This document shows positions 1 through 10,822 of a DNA stretch of 64,000 bases, piece by piece (positions within the stretch are counted from its first letter, which is position 1; every line of letters starts with the position of its first letter). Where the stretch lies: contig JAHGAU010000004.1 in the NCBI GenBank assembly GCA_019925105.1, positions 620,001 to 684,000 of the forward strand. The letters are read 5' to 3'. Position numbers and translations under genes: made by a program. The notes below the pieces were generated by a model, which worked only from the letters and a program-made list of their open reading frames with translations, did no database searches and had not been told where the DNA came from. The DNA is from Niebla homalea (Eukaryota > Ascomycota > Lecanoromycetes > Lecanorales > Ramalinaceae).

Positions 1-940
1 CAGTCATCGGAGGTCAAGAGCCCGGATCACAATTACAAGGTTACTTCACTAGACACTGTCACTGTCTGTGGTGGTGAAGACCGCTGATGTTGCAGGTGGT
101 GGCATTGCCACTCTGGTGAAGCTTTGCCGACAAAGAAAATAATATTCACATGTACCGTGACGTTAAGGAGGAAGCTACAGATCAAGGGGCGGGGCACAGC
201 AGCAGCCATTGATGCTGAGGAAGGATGAAGGAGACTGTGTGACTCTTGGACGTGAGGCTGTCAGAAGAAGCGAAGGCTCGGTATTGTCTTACAAGTATCA
301 AGCTTACTCCGGCTGCTGCTTCGAGATTTGTTCCTGATTTGGTTTATTGGGTGATGTAGCTCTTTATGGCACGGAGAGTTTTGGGCTATCAACCAACGCG
401 AAGCATTGGAGCGATGAGTGTGGAATGCGTTCCTCTGCTTGGGATACGAGTATTATGTGCATTCTGATGGGCGAGCGTATTTGGGTTCGGACTTGGAAGC
501 ATAATACGGGCCCTGTTAATGTGGGACTGCGCTGTGGGGGGTAGAGTGACGGTCCGAGGGATTGAGGTGAAAGCGAGCTGAGGAATCCATGAGTCCATGG
601 TCAGACAATGATGAAAGAGGGCTTAGAGGGCTTCTGCTAGCCGTGCTGGAGCAGTCCCATGATTAGATGAAAACCTTCTCCGTTGCACTCATCGCTGGAT
701 GTCCTCTACTCATGTCAAATCAGGTTACATTCGCCTTGACGCCACTCGTACTTTCCCATCCGCCCTCCACCGTTGTCCACCTCTTGTCTGTATGTTTCAG
801 CCAGCCTTGCATGATCTCAGACATGTCCTTCATATAACGCCGTTGCGTATCGATGCAGCAAACAGGTGTACGTGCTGAGGGAAGCCGGCGCGGGATTTGA
901 TTTTCCGGGGGCGGATATGGAAATATAATGTTCCGAGCTA
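1..940. other. Gene-space stretch without a supported gene
   Basis: Base composition is normal and not RIP-mutated. The open frames here (for example 347-544 plus) are short, lack recognisable motifs and are not supported by splice signals. A short frame at about 62-148 on the plus strand might be the tail of a decayed gene, but I could not connect it to anything. Confidence 0.5.
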
Positions 941-945
941 ATACC

Positions 946-1047
946 TGATGCACGGGGGTATTCCGCGGCTGTCTTGGCAGCCTCTGCATTGAAGATCCTG
1001 TCTGTAAAGGCCTACCAAACGGCCCTTTGTTTGCGCATATTGCATCA
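946..1047 (+). mobile_element. Solo LTR of the Copia family, internally deleted, with 5-bp target duplication
   Basis: The first ~87 bases match the start of the LTRs of the Copia element at 54,025 (shared start TGATGCACGGGGGTATTCCG). The last ~17 bases match its end (TTGCGCATATTGCA). The middle ~170 bp is missing, so this LTR is 102 bp instead of 276 bp. It begins TG and ends CA, and is flanked by the direct repeat ATACC (941-945 and 1048-1052). It is GC-normal, with no sign of RIP. It is either a short-LTR relative or an internally deleted copy that recombined to a solo LTR. Confidence 0.85.
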
Positions 1048-1052
1048 ATACC

Positions 1053-1904
1053 CTCGAATACGGAGTAACAAGAATAATACGGATGAACAATAATAAATGG
1101 CAGCTCCAGTCTTGTTGGCCCAGAGATAGCTCAACAACCTTAACAGCCTCTCCATCACCCAAGTCAGGAAAAGAGTAAAGAGAGCATGTTTCTCTCCCGC
1201 ACCTCCCCAATACGACCACGGGAAAAAATGAAGTTGCCAAAGCTCGCAGGCGTTATTAGAGCGGCAGGAAAAAGCGCGTAGGTTACCGATGTTACTATGC
1301 TCGTTCCGCCTATCACCTTTGGTGATTCGATTTAAGCTCTTCTAACCAAACGCACCATTAAAGCGAGTCTTTCTATCAATACCGACCCAAAGAAGAAGAT
1401 TTCCCTCACTACTGAAACCTCTTCGTTAAGTTCGGAACCGGAAATCACTTCAACTTCTCTGCTTCCTTGGGTATAGCCTACTCTCCGAGGATCCTCTTCC
1501 ACTTTGCTCTGGTCCGCCGCTTCTCCCATGCTTCTCCTGGTACTTCTCGGATGCCTCCTTAATAACCCGCTGTAAAAGGACGACAGGATCTTCTTCGTTG
1601 ATCTCGCACCAGGATTTATCTCCCAACGAGGTGAAGTCCAAGTCAGCACGATACATTTTGAAAAAGGGCAGGAAAGGAAAGATTGAACCATAAGAAGGGG
1701 CGGCGGGCGAGGGGGAAAAAACCAAAAACATGCCCATCAGATCCCGCGCACCCTCTCGTCGGCGACCATGGTCTGGACGGTCCACTTCTCCCCAAGCCGC
1801 TGCGCCGTAAGTTTCCCGCCGAACTCGCCACCCCAAGTGAGATACACATAATTAGCTACTCATCATACATACATATTCCATATTACCCATCCACCCTTTA
1901 TACT
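1053..1904. other. Intergenic stretch with one possible small coding fragment
   Basis: Normal composition. Apart from the minus-strand fragment at 1450-1656, I see only overlapping short frames without motifs or clear splice sites. Confidence 0.4.
1450..1656 (-). CDS. Possible 68-aa protein or gene fragment, unrecognised
   Basis: From the ATG at 1656 the frame reads a plausible globular start (MYRADLDFTSLGDKSW) and then an acidic-to-basic helical stretch (INEEDPVVLLQRVIKEASEK). The last ~20 residues are low-complexity and basic. The frame extends upstream to 1836, but that part is proline- and glycine-rich and unlike protein. No domain is recognised. It could be the start of a longer spliced gene reading left, or a relic. 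Its neighbour on the right is the Z repeat. Confidence 0.25.
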   Translation of the reverse strand: MYRADLDFTSLGDKSWCEINEEDPVVLLQRVIKEASEKYQEKHGRSGGPEQSGRGSSESRLYPRKQRS

Positions 1905-3370
1905 GAGCACGCCACGATTTGGTAGCAATAGCTAAAGATCACAATCCTCACTCATCGCACCATTCAAGATGTAGACGGTACGGTACACGTCTCACCAGCG
2001 ATCAAGTTCACCAGTAAGACGAGCGACCACCCGGATCGCACTTACCAGCAAACCAACACTTCAGTCACACTCAAGCCACTCAATCCAGCGACACCACCAC
2101 CAGCTATGTATTCAGCATAGTCACTCCACCAGAAGTGCATCAAAGCCAGTCCCTTTCAGATAGGCAAGAAGATAACACCACTACCAGCCATAACACCACC
2201 AAAGGCCCTCATTTTCGATCCTGAAATCCATGACGTCTTCACCTTTACCGCAATTCTGAACGCCACCAACACCGACAAGGTCGCTTTAAAGACAATTCAT
2301 TCATGCCTTGAAAGCGGAGCCGATAAATGGTATAGTTCAGATCTCACTGATGCAATGAGAGCTGGTATGAATACGAGTAGAGAGCTATGGATACAAGAGC
2401 TTGGAGAACGGTGCAAAAGAAGAGACAGCTGGGAATGCCCCTGTCCAACGACAAATTCATCATGACGACAAGCGTATCTCCACCCATGACACACCAAAAC
2501 CACCACCAGAATCACTGAAGCAATGCCGAATCTGCAAAGACCAACTCCCATCCAGCAACAAGCTTCATAATCACCTCAAAATCTCTCATCACTACTCCAC
2601 CAGTGATATTACCAGCACGAGGAGCCAACTCTTCAAAACCAACACCAGCCTGGCGGGAGCAACTCTCCAACCAAACCACACCCAAACCATCCGCAAAAGC
2701 TTTGAAGCAGTGTAACGTCTGTCAAGCACGTTTTGCGTCTGGGAACCAGCTATATGAGCATCTGCGGACGCATCATTGCAGCAAAAAACAAGAGCAGATC
2801 TCCAGTGATCTCTCACCAAAACCACCCCCACCAGCTTTGAAGCGGTGCCGAATAACGAGCTTCATAGCCACCAGCGCAACTACCACGAATGTGAGTGACT
2901 GCAACGGCCTCGCCCCGGAGATCACATCAAATCGACTCAACTCCTGGCTTGCTCACTCAACTACTCACTTACCTTGCTAGGCCGTTACCCCGCTGCCTTC
3001 AATTTTTCGATTCTCGCTCACCTTGCGGCACTCGACTCGGCAATACCTCAGACATGTCGTTTTTGAGCAATTCAGAGCTCAAACAACTCAAAAAACCACG
3101 ACTATTGCCCGGGTGCGATTGCGACAATTGCCCCGCCGATTTTCCAACTTTCACCTTTCACCATGCGCTTCTCAGCAATAACCCCCTTACACCATCACCC
3201 CTTCGCATGCTCGGCGCTGAGATGGGCCTATATGAGGCCCCGGAACCTCTTGGTAGGCACAATTTTGTTGTTGTTGCTCAAGGGGCATGAACCTTGTCTG
3301 TGAGTGGCAAATTGTTAGGGACTCAGCAGAGCTGATCCTTACCGTGGAACGGGTTCCGCATTGCTTCGCA
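1905..3370 (+). mobile_element. Element Z, copy A: non-autonomous repeat with C2H2 zinc-finger pieces
   Basis: This stretch recurs inverted at 59,836-61,192. The copies share a primer-site-like motif TGGTAGCAATAGC near the start (here at ~1,920), an internal region rich in CCACCAGC words, and a terminal repeat beginning TGTTAGGGACTCAGC (here at 3,313). Inside are tandem zinc-finger-like modules: CRIC...HNHLKISH at ~2,524-2,590, CNVC...YEHLRTHH at ~2,705-2,776, and a truncated third from ~2,835 that has lost its second Cys and its His pair. The modules lie in different frames, so no single protein is encoded now. Both terminal repeats are incomplete. It is not RIP-mutated. The LTR-type nature is inferred. 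Confidence 0.65.
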
Positions 3371-3588
3371 ATTTGGCGTACCACGCTCGATCACGTCGGA
3401 ATGAAGCATTGGTGGTAGTATAGAATCTGCGATTGTCGGAATGTCAGATTAAATTTCAAGTAAGACAAGAGTAAGACGATTAAGGGTCGAAAAGGATGTT
3501 GGAAGGTATACTGGAGGCTTCATCTCACTCTGAATTCGTATCTTCCTTATAGATCAACCTACTAGGGGCTGCAATAAAGTACCTGGGT
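3371..3588. other. Short intergenic spacer
   Basis: Separates element Z copy A from the 3' end of the DUF7924-like gene. No feature seen. Confidence 0.5.
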
Positions 3589-5276
3589 TTATACGATTAA
3601 TGACAAGGTACGCGCTCCCATGGGGTCTGACTCCATCCTTTTCCTTTTTTTGGGCGATGTAATGCCCTTAATAGGACCTGACCAGCCACCTGCCCGCAAT
3701 TTTTGAGCCTGGTCTCTGATCTGATTTTTGCGTTTGCCTAATCCCCAGTCGAGGATGTTATTGAGATCATGGTGAAGGGTTGAGATGGCGGATGCCTCCT
3801 CGAATGAGTAGACTCGGGCGAGATGCATGTGCCAGTGTAGGCCCCCATTTGGCCTGAACAAAGCCCAATTCACAAACACTTTCGCTTGGTTGGGGACAAT
3901 AGCCATGGAAAATACGAAAGAGTCCATGTCGAGTACGTCTCGTACGTCTGACTTTCCAGCCGGTAAAGTCGGATTCGAGGGTTGGGTCGGCAATGCGGGG
4001 CTTGGAGGTGTAGGGTGCTGTTGATGCTCAATCGGCGCAGGCTGGGGCAGGGCCACCTTGAGATTGTAGGTTCGGCGATTTTGTACCGTGGCAGCACCAG
4101 CTCGAATACATTGGTTCTCGGCCTCGAAAATGGGTCTGTCCATGCTCTTATACTCGATGGTGCAGAAGGTATGATAGGCATCTGGTCCAGTGAGGGAGCA
4201 TTTCAGCCAGTTGAAGATAGCGAGCTCAGGTTCGTCGAAGGCAGTCTTATAGAGTGAAAAGGCCAGCTCGGGCCTCGGGTTGGCTACTCGGGGGTATTCT
4301 GCCAGGATCTTGTCGGTCAATACGTCAGTCGAGGTGGAGATGTTCGGGATAGAGCCGGTGGGGAAATCCACGTTGATCTTCAGACGAAGGTGGTCCTTGC
4401 TGAACTTCCTTGCTATCCAATCTGCCGCCGTCATTTGCTCATCTTCGGTCAATAATCTTTCAGGAACCTTGCGACTGTCGTTGAACATGACGGTCCAGAA
4501 ATTCCAGCTAAAGCTTCCCTCATTCTCTCCGCCATAGTCTTAAATCCGGTCCTTTGCATTTTCAGCTTGCTCAGGAATCCAACCGGTGCCTCTCCTTTGG
4601 TCAGGGATGTCTCTTGCCTTGCTGATTAACACCATTCCTATATCCTTGGCCTCTTTATCGCCAATGTACATGCGATTGTCTGCGAGTAGAGCGCGCATTT
4701 TGGAAGGAGAGTCGGTCATACTGTCGTGCGATAGGTTGGACCCAAATGAGTCCTCTTTCCGCGGGTGCTCCTCAGAGCCTATTAGGGAATTGCCCGACTT
4801 TACGACACTTAAGCTGACAGACCCGGTTCTTCTGTCGGCAGATCCCTCCGCGAGACCTGGCGATATGTAGTGTAGGGGTGCCGTCAAGTCTGTGGAGGTT
4901 ATCGGAGGTAAGAGGGAGCGAGCTGGCGACAAGTGGGGGAGACAGAGAGCATAGGGTTGAAGATTGGGGCTCAGACTGTCGAGAAGTCTACTTGACACCA
5001 CATTAGATTCACACTCGGGAGAGGATTGAGAAATGGGGTCATCGCTCACCTCCATTGTGTTTGTGCAAAGTCTCAAAGGCGGGGACGCTGAGGCTACTGC
5101 AGTTACGGAAGCTTTTGGGGACTTGGTTCCATCAGCGAAGAGGAACAGCTCAGAGGAGGCGAAGCCGGGCTAACGAGTGGTGGTGAAGATAGACGGCGCT
5201 TCTTAGCTGGAGGAGCCCCGGCCGAGTGGGATAAACAAGGACTCGATTGCGCGACGGCCTCTTCTACCAAAGGCAT
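3589..5276 (-). pseudogene. DUF7924-like protein gene, interrupted (PD-(D/E)XK-like)
   Basis: Three minus-strand stretches read as one protein: a basic Pro/Ser-rich start from the ATG at 5276 (PPAKKRRLSS, NLS-like), a Ser-rich middle (5076-4543) and a C-terminal domain (4539-3589). The domain carries PRPELAFSL, then CTIEYKS (an E-x-K motif as in PD-(D/E)XK folds), then AENQCIRAGAATV and a final ...NILDWGLGKRKNQI. I associate this order with the fungal DUF7924 family from memory; nuclease activity is inference. Two lesions: an in-frame TAA at 4540-4542 joins middle and domain without any frame change, and the first and middle parts differ by one frame between ~5100 and 5180, by either a frameshift or a weak intron. 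The TAA equals CAA after C-to-T. Start at 5276 is a best guess; the ATG at 5055 is an alternative. Confidence 0.65.
4540..4542 (-). other. In-frame TAA inside the DUF7924-like gene
   Basis: The frame runs ...ENAKDRI-stop-DYGGENEGSFSWNFW... with no shift, and downstream codons make sense for 316 residues. No intron of usual length (>45 bp) with GT-AG ends removes it. CAA to TAA is a CpA-to-TpA change, the RIP signature. Confidence 0.8.
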
Positions 5277-5652
5277 AACGGAGAGTAATTCACATGTTCG
5301 TAAATGCGACTGACAGTGAGCGACAGGTGGCACCGCGAGTTCAGGAAGAAGAAGAGGTATGATGTGTATGTATGGATGACTCCAACGACAGGAAAATGGA
5401 AAGTGGGAAATGGAAATTAGAAAATGGATACTGCCAAGACTTGAATCACGTGCCGAACGCGACGCGAATTCGATCCGTACGGAAGCTAATCTAAGAAGGA
5501 ACAGGGTAAGCCCGCTCCGAGTGTACTTCCGTAGGGCTGAACTTTCCCCTCGGCCCCTCATTAAGGATTTGTCAGCTGGTTTATTGTTTATGTTTTCGAC
5601 TTCCAGCTTTTTCTCTCATCAAATCTCTTCCAATTCGCCAAAATGATGTATC
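5277..5652. promoter_or_regulatory. Shared upstream region of a divergent gene pair
   Basis: 376 bp separate the start codons of the DUF7924-like gene (minus) and the HNH gene (plus), so the promoters must overlap here. It contains a palindromic CACGTG at 5447-5452 and a pyrimidine-rich run before the HNH gene (~5,600-5,640), as is common upstream of fungal starts. Two ATGs at 5643 and 5646 precede the HNH start in another frame and would open a 50-odd-codon overlapping upstream ORF. Promoter function is inferred from position only. Confidence 0.4.
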
Positions 5653-7296
5653 ATGGCGCACGTCAAAGTCAATACAGCGCGACCTCCGCAATCTCTGGAG
5701 AGCCAACCTATGCTCCCTCCCATGCCAGTGCAAGCAAAGCGGGCTCTCACCTTCTGTCATCCAGGGTACAAGGCGCCGCAGGATATTCTATTGACACTTT
5801 CAGGATATGACACTTGCGAGGGGATTTACATCACGAGACAGCTCGCATCGCCTGTGCCATTGTCGCCAATAACAGGTTCGATGGCTACCTGTCAGAAACC
5901 CCTGACGGTTCGAGCTTGAGCTTGAACTTGGGGCCCGACGATGTATTGGTGAAACGAAAATACTACTTTATTGTGCCTGGTACATCTCCCTTGGGAATGG
6001 GGTCGGGGTCTTGGTCTTGATCTTGGACCCCTTGCAAGATGGTACTACGTTCGCTGACCGCCCTGTACAGTGATTTCCTCTGACTCGGCATCTACATTGA
6101 CCTCCCCCACCCTGCAGGAGCTCGATACGCAGGGATCAGCCCACTTGCCTTCGCCTTCGTCCCTTCCCCTGGATGCTTCGACTCACGCCTTACCACACGA
6201 CGCACCGTACCCCATCGTCCCCTCCTTCTCCTGCTGGACTTTCCCCCATTGCCTTCCCCCAACCTGGGCCGCTCTTCCCGCTGCAGAGAAAGGAACAAAA
6301 TCCAACTACACATCCGCCGTCCGCTCCCGCGACAAAACTTGCCGTATGACCGGATATGCCGACCAATGCGAAGTAGCACACCTCTGTCCCACCAAGGAAA
6401 AAGAATGGTTCAATAACAATGACATGTTGATCTACACCGAAAACGGCACCACAAGGCCAAACACCAACGATCTGTCCAATCTCATCCTCCTGCGGTCCGA
6501 CCTGCACGGTGCCTTTGACCAATGCGCTTTCGTCTTCATACCCAAATACGGCAAATTGTGCACGCACATGCTAGGCAATTCGGATCAGTATCGACGCCTA
6601 TTTCACAACACCACCCTGCATACCACTGCTCTGGGACCAGAGCTACTTTTTGCCCGCTTCGCCTGGTCCATTTTTCCGCGCCTGGGCTCCCTTTTGACTC
6701 GGCCCGGCAGCATTCGGGTCGCTACCCGGGTCGAAGGGGACGATCAAGTCGGTTTCATGGAAGCGGCAGACATCGCCGAGTTGGCCAAACCGGCTCGAAC
6801 ACAATCATCGCGTACCCCAAGTCCGACCAAGCGGCAGAGTCCGACCAAACGGAAACGGGACGATGATGTGGGCGACCATGACCATGATCATGACAATAAC
6901 GATGATCATGATGGTAACGATGGTAACGATAATAAAGTCACGGGAGGGCAGGAGCGAAACGAAGACAATGGAGTTACTGACCCGCGCGGTCTGAACGGAG
7001 ATGAAGAATTTCTCTTTCGCTGCAAACGACGGCGGTACACCTCCTCCTCTTCTGCCTTGACATCCTCGCCACCTTCAGCATCCCCTTCCCATGCCAATGA
7101 CCTCGCAAACCTCTGCGACGCCGCACTCGCCAAAGAACGAGCACGATCTGACCCTACCAATGAATTTGCCAAGGAGAGGGAATGGGCACAAAGCGTATTG
7201 GACAATAATGGCAGGTTCGAGAATCCTTGTCCAGCTAGCTATGAAAGATTCTTCCGTGCCTTAGGAGCAGACTATCAAGATGAGCCCGAGGTCTAA
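5653..7296 (+). pseudogene. HNH nuclease domain protein (HNH_2-like) gene with one frameshift
   Basis: Exon 1 (5653-5979) and exon 2 (6071-7296) are joined by a 91-bp intron (GTACAT...TGTACAG, 5980-6070) that restores a phase-1 codon. The protein starts with a conserved fungal module (HPGYKAPQDILL; HHETARIACAIVANNRFDGY; KYYFIVP). The HNH domain of the HNH_2 type follows: CRMTGYADQCEVAHLCP, then NLILLRSDLHGAFD, with candidate metal and catalytic residues H, N and H. The C-terminal third is disordered, with SPTKR motifs and a His/Asp/Asn-rich run at ~6,865-6,935. Within exon 1 the frame must slip at the GGGG run 5820-5823; one more G would give a continuous frame. This is a real one-base deletion, a strain allele or a sequence error. 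Start 5653 is chosen because its frame holds the conserved module. Substrate and role are unknown. Confidence 0.75.
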
Positions 7297-9122
7297 GAAG
7301 GAAGGGAAGAAGAGGTCAAGCTGATGATATGGATGGTTTGACTAGATTTTGTTGTTATTGTGCCTGCCTAAAAAGACGGCTCCATCGTCGTTGATCGAAA
7401 GGATCCATGGCGCAGCGAAGAGATGGTCTTCCAAACTCAAGGGCATAGGTCGTTATCGCCGTTACAAACGCCTTCATTGACGGCCTCTACATGCCAACGC
7501 TTTAAGTGGCCACAAGCAAGTCCATCCAAGCAAGAGCATTTGATATGATACCGGACTCAGCATCTTCACATCTACCGCCAGAAGACGCACTCAAAGCAAC
7601 CTCGATACTTCTCAAGTCAAATGTCCTTGCCTTCAAATATCTCGTTATCAACATGCGATTTGGTCACTACCCTGATACTCAACAACACCAAGACCTCATC
7701 ATACAGCATGCATACTCGGTGCTTAATACGCATGATACCTCGTTCCGAAACCAGTTACGACGTCACCATCGCCCAAACCTCGCTGTCGCCGATCCCCTGC
7801 GAGAATGACAAAAAACCGAGTTTCGATCCAAATTCTCCAATATCTTCAATTCCTTCGATTCCTTTACCTCCCGTATGCTATCATTATGTCACGCGAACGC
7901 AATACGAACATACGCGACTACGACGCGAACAGCACCTCACTGTCGCCGCTTCCCCGCCGCTTCGTCAATATCAACGAGGACGGCGCCTTTTTATCTGTTT
8001 CGGGGGATATTGTCACGGTGATGGCCATGGATCATGGCTCGCGGGCCTCAAGTCTTATTCAGGCATTACGGCTTAGCACATTCTGTACATATCTCAGCCT
8101 GCGCCTACTCAGATAGACGCCATTACATATTTCACCTACATATACAGCCCATAATTATTATACTCACCTTGACGGGTGCCATACTCCTCTTCCAGCTTTA
8201 CCCCTCAACTCATTACGCTTACTTTTTACAAGTTATACTCCCATACATGCATTCTACTCCCCATACCAGCTTTCGCTTAAATAGTACCATACATACACAT
8301 ACTCTCCTTGAACGTTCCGCCACCAACCAACAAGAAACGCTCCCATCCCCAAGACCGCTCCACCATCAAACACACATCACAGCCACACGTCTCGGACGCA
8401 GCAGGTATACATACCCTCACGTAAGCTCCCGAGCAACCGCAGAACAAGGGGGAACCGGTAATGGTCGTCGCGATGGGGTGGCAAGGTAGTTTGGGGCCCC
8501 GGGGGGGAGGGGGAAAGGGTGTATGCTACCGTGTTGGGCAACTCGCGATGCCGGACCAACGCCGCGGAGGAAGGTGGTGCGTTGGTGCGTTGGTGGGTGG
8601 GTGGGTGAATGAGTGAGCCAAACCGTGAATTGACTCGATTGCCGTGACTTCTCCGGTTCTAAGCCGAGAGACTGTTGTTGTTACCTCGTTTCTCCCTCGT
8701 CAGGGTCCGCTCATATGGTGGGTGGTCGTGTTGAGAGGGAGAGGGTGGGTGGGGAGGGCCCGGTGGTGGCTGGAAAATTCTTCCAGAAAGTTAGGTAAAA
8801 ATGGGACATTTAAAAAGAACTGATGCTGGAGCTATGTAAGGCTTTGCTAAGGGGGTGTTTGGACGTATGACGTACGGAGGGTGCGTTGGATTCGTGGTCC
8901 TATCTATTTATTTTTTTGCTTGGATCTCGGTGCAGGAGCACGCGGTGGCGAACCCAGCTACTTGCTTGTTGCTGAGCCTTCTTATTATTGATATGGCTGA
9001 GGAGGTGGCGATGACGTATTGGTGTCTTAACGGAGTATTATGCGGGGTGTGATGCCGGACTAAGGCTTTCCTAGTAATTAATTTGAATCTTTTCGCGGGC
9101 TCTTGAATCCGGAGATCTATAC
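7297..9122. other. Intergenic stretch, no supported gene
   Basis: Overlapping open frames at 7,506-7,808, 7,621-8,076, 7,805-8,116 and 8,034-8,489 have no recognisable domain, mutually exclusive frames and no clear introns. The first could encode a ~85-residue protein from an internal ATG (7,545) but I cannot support it. 8,560-8,620 is a GGTG/GGGT-rich run. ~8,600-8,660 resembles element Z. Confidence 0.4.
8600..8660 (-). repeat. Diverged fragment of element Z
   Basis: The stretch containing AAACCGTGAATTGACTCGATT aligns by eye with ~60,085-60,130 (AAACCGTGAGTTGAGTCGATT) and, inverted, with ~2,905-2,965. Roughly three quarters of ~50 positions agree. No terminal repeats are seen, so only an internal piece is left. 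Confidence 0.5.
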
Positions 9123-9269
9123 TGTCAGCCTGGGTGCAGGTATGATGGTAGTGTTGCATGGAGTGTTACTGAGCCGTTATGCGACGGTACCAAGATATTA
9201 CCATAGCGCGTGTAGATATCATCACCTGGCCGTATATCTTATACTACCCGGGTATTTTATATAGATAGC
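9123..9269 (+). repeat. Dispersed repeat W, copy 1, at the edge of the RIP block
   Basis: Starts TGTCAGCCTGGGTGCAGG and contains GTTGCATGGAGTGT and CACCTGGCCGTA. Two other copies are at 50,489-50,639 (minus) and 53,295-53,438 (plus). In this copy the second half shows C-to-T and G-to-A changes against the others (TATATC for TACATC), so RIP begins inside it. Possibly a solo LTR or MITE; the exact ends are not proven. Confidence 0.7.
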
Positions 9270-9287
9270 ACTATGCTTCCTAAATAA

Positions 9288-9309
9288 ATTATATATATAT
9301 ATATATATT
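9288..9309. repeat. AT dinucleotide run
   Basis: About ten (AT) units just inside the left edge of the RIP block. Confidence 0.8.
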
Positions 9310-10500
9310 ATTTACTTTTAGTTATACATTTTTACCTTTAATAATTATAAGCCCGGTATTATATATTATTATAATTACTTATTTATTAATTAATTTAAAG
9401 GCGTAATTAACTATTTTAAAAGACTTAAATTAAGTCCTTAAGGTTAATATATTGTATATAAATTAAAAATCAAAAAGGAATTAAAGAGTATAATAAGTTT
9501 ATTACTTATTACTCCTTTATACTTTTAGAATAAGCTTATATAAAGTTAAACTTATTACCTTAAAAAAATTAAGACTTATAGCTTATTGATTTTAAATAAT
9601 AATAAGATTATATTTATTACTTAATATTATTTAGCTTTTTTTAAAATAGATTTAAAGTATTTACTTTTTTAACGTTAAGCTTAATCGGGTATAAATCTTA
9701 ACGGTATTAAGATTTACTTTAAATCCGTATTAATTAATAATTTTACCTTAAAGAATCTTTTACTTTATACTTAATTATATTTATATTTTATATTTATCTA
9801 ATATTTATTTTTTATATCCTTTTAATAATTAAATAATTAATAAATATTATTTATATATTATTACACGTATATTATACCGCGTATAATAATTTATATTAAT
9901 TAAATTATTAAAAAGTTAACCGAAAAAAGGCTTTCATTATTAATATAAGTATATAATATAAAAACTTTAAAAAATTAAGGAATATTAATTATTAAAAAGA
10001 AGTATAAAGTATAAGTAAAAAGTAAATTTTTATTATAATTATTATTAAGATTATTAAGATTAACATAATTAATTTAATAAAAGTATTACGTAAAATTAAA
10101 TACTAATAAAAATTAATTATACTTTAATTCCTTTTTACGTTAATAATATATTTATATAAAAAGATTATTTTTAAATAAATTAATAAAGATAATTTCCGGT
10201 TTTAATAAGTAATTATTTATATTATCCGAGAAATAATAAAAATATATCTTATTTTTTACTTTAAATATAAAATTATGAATATATTTCTTTATACTTTATT
10301 AATTTTACGTTAAAAGTATATAAATCTATTTATATTTACGTTAAACGCGTTATTATTTAAGTTAAAAATAATTGATTAATTAAAACAATAATATAAGCCG
10401 GTAAAACTTTCTCCTTCTTTACGTTTATGAATTAGTTGAACTTTATACTATTATTTATAAATATATAACCGTTAAGTAATTTAATTTATTAGCTTAAACG
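9310..10500. other. RIP-mutated sequence, unidentified
   Basis: Extreme AT content; no protein relic or repeat partner recognised by eye. Confidence 0.5.
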
Positions 10501-10822
10501 CGGTAATAAATCCCGGGGTAATAAATCCCGGGGGGGTAAATCCCAGGGTAATAATACCCCGGGTACTTTATATAATCGTAATAATAATGATAATAATAAT
10601 AATAATCGCGGTGAAAAATCCTATTATGGTAATAACAGTAATAATAATAACAATAACAATAACGGTAATAACGTGGAAAATAAAGATATTAAAAATAAGG
10701 GTAATAATATTTATACGGATATTATAAATACTTAAATGGAAAATATTAATACTTAAAAGGATATAAATACTTAAAGAAATAATAATACTTAAAAGGAGAA
10801 TAATATTAATATTAATATTAAC
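10501..10822. repeat. Simple-sequence cluster: CCCGGG words, TAA run, AATACTTAAA repeats
   Basis: 10,500-10,566 has four spaced AATCCCGGGGT-like words. 10,575-10,670 is dominated by TAA/AAC triplets. 10,725-10,800 repeats AATACTTAAA about four times. The open minus-strand frame 10,568-10,918 is a by-product of this composition and not a gene. Confidence 0.6.

Noticed and set aside
4586..4870. Plus-strand frames opposite the DUF7924-like gene
   Set aside because: Shadows of the minus-strand coding sequence.
7506..8489. Cluster of overlapping plus-strand frames as a gene
   Set aside because: Frames exclude each other, no domain, no convincing introns; first start is GTG.
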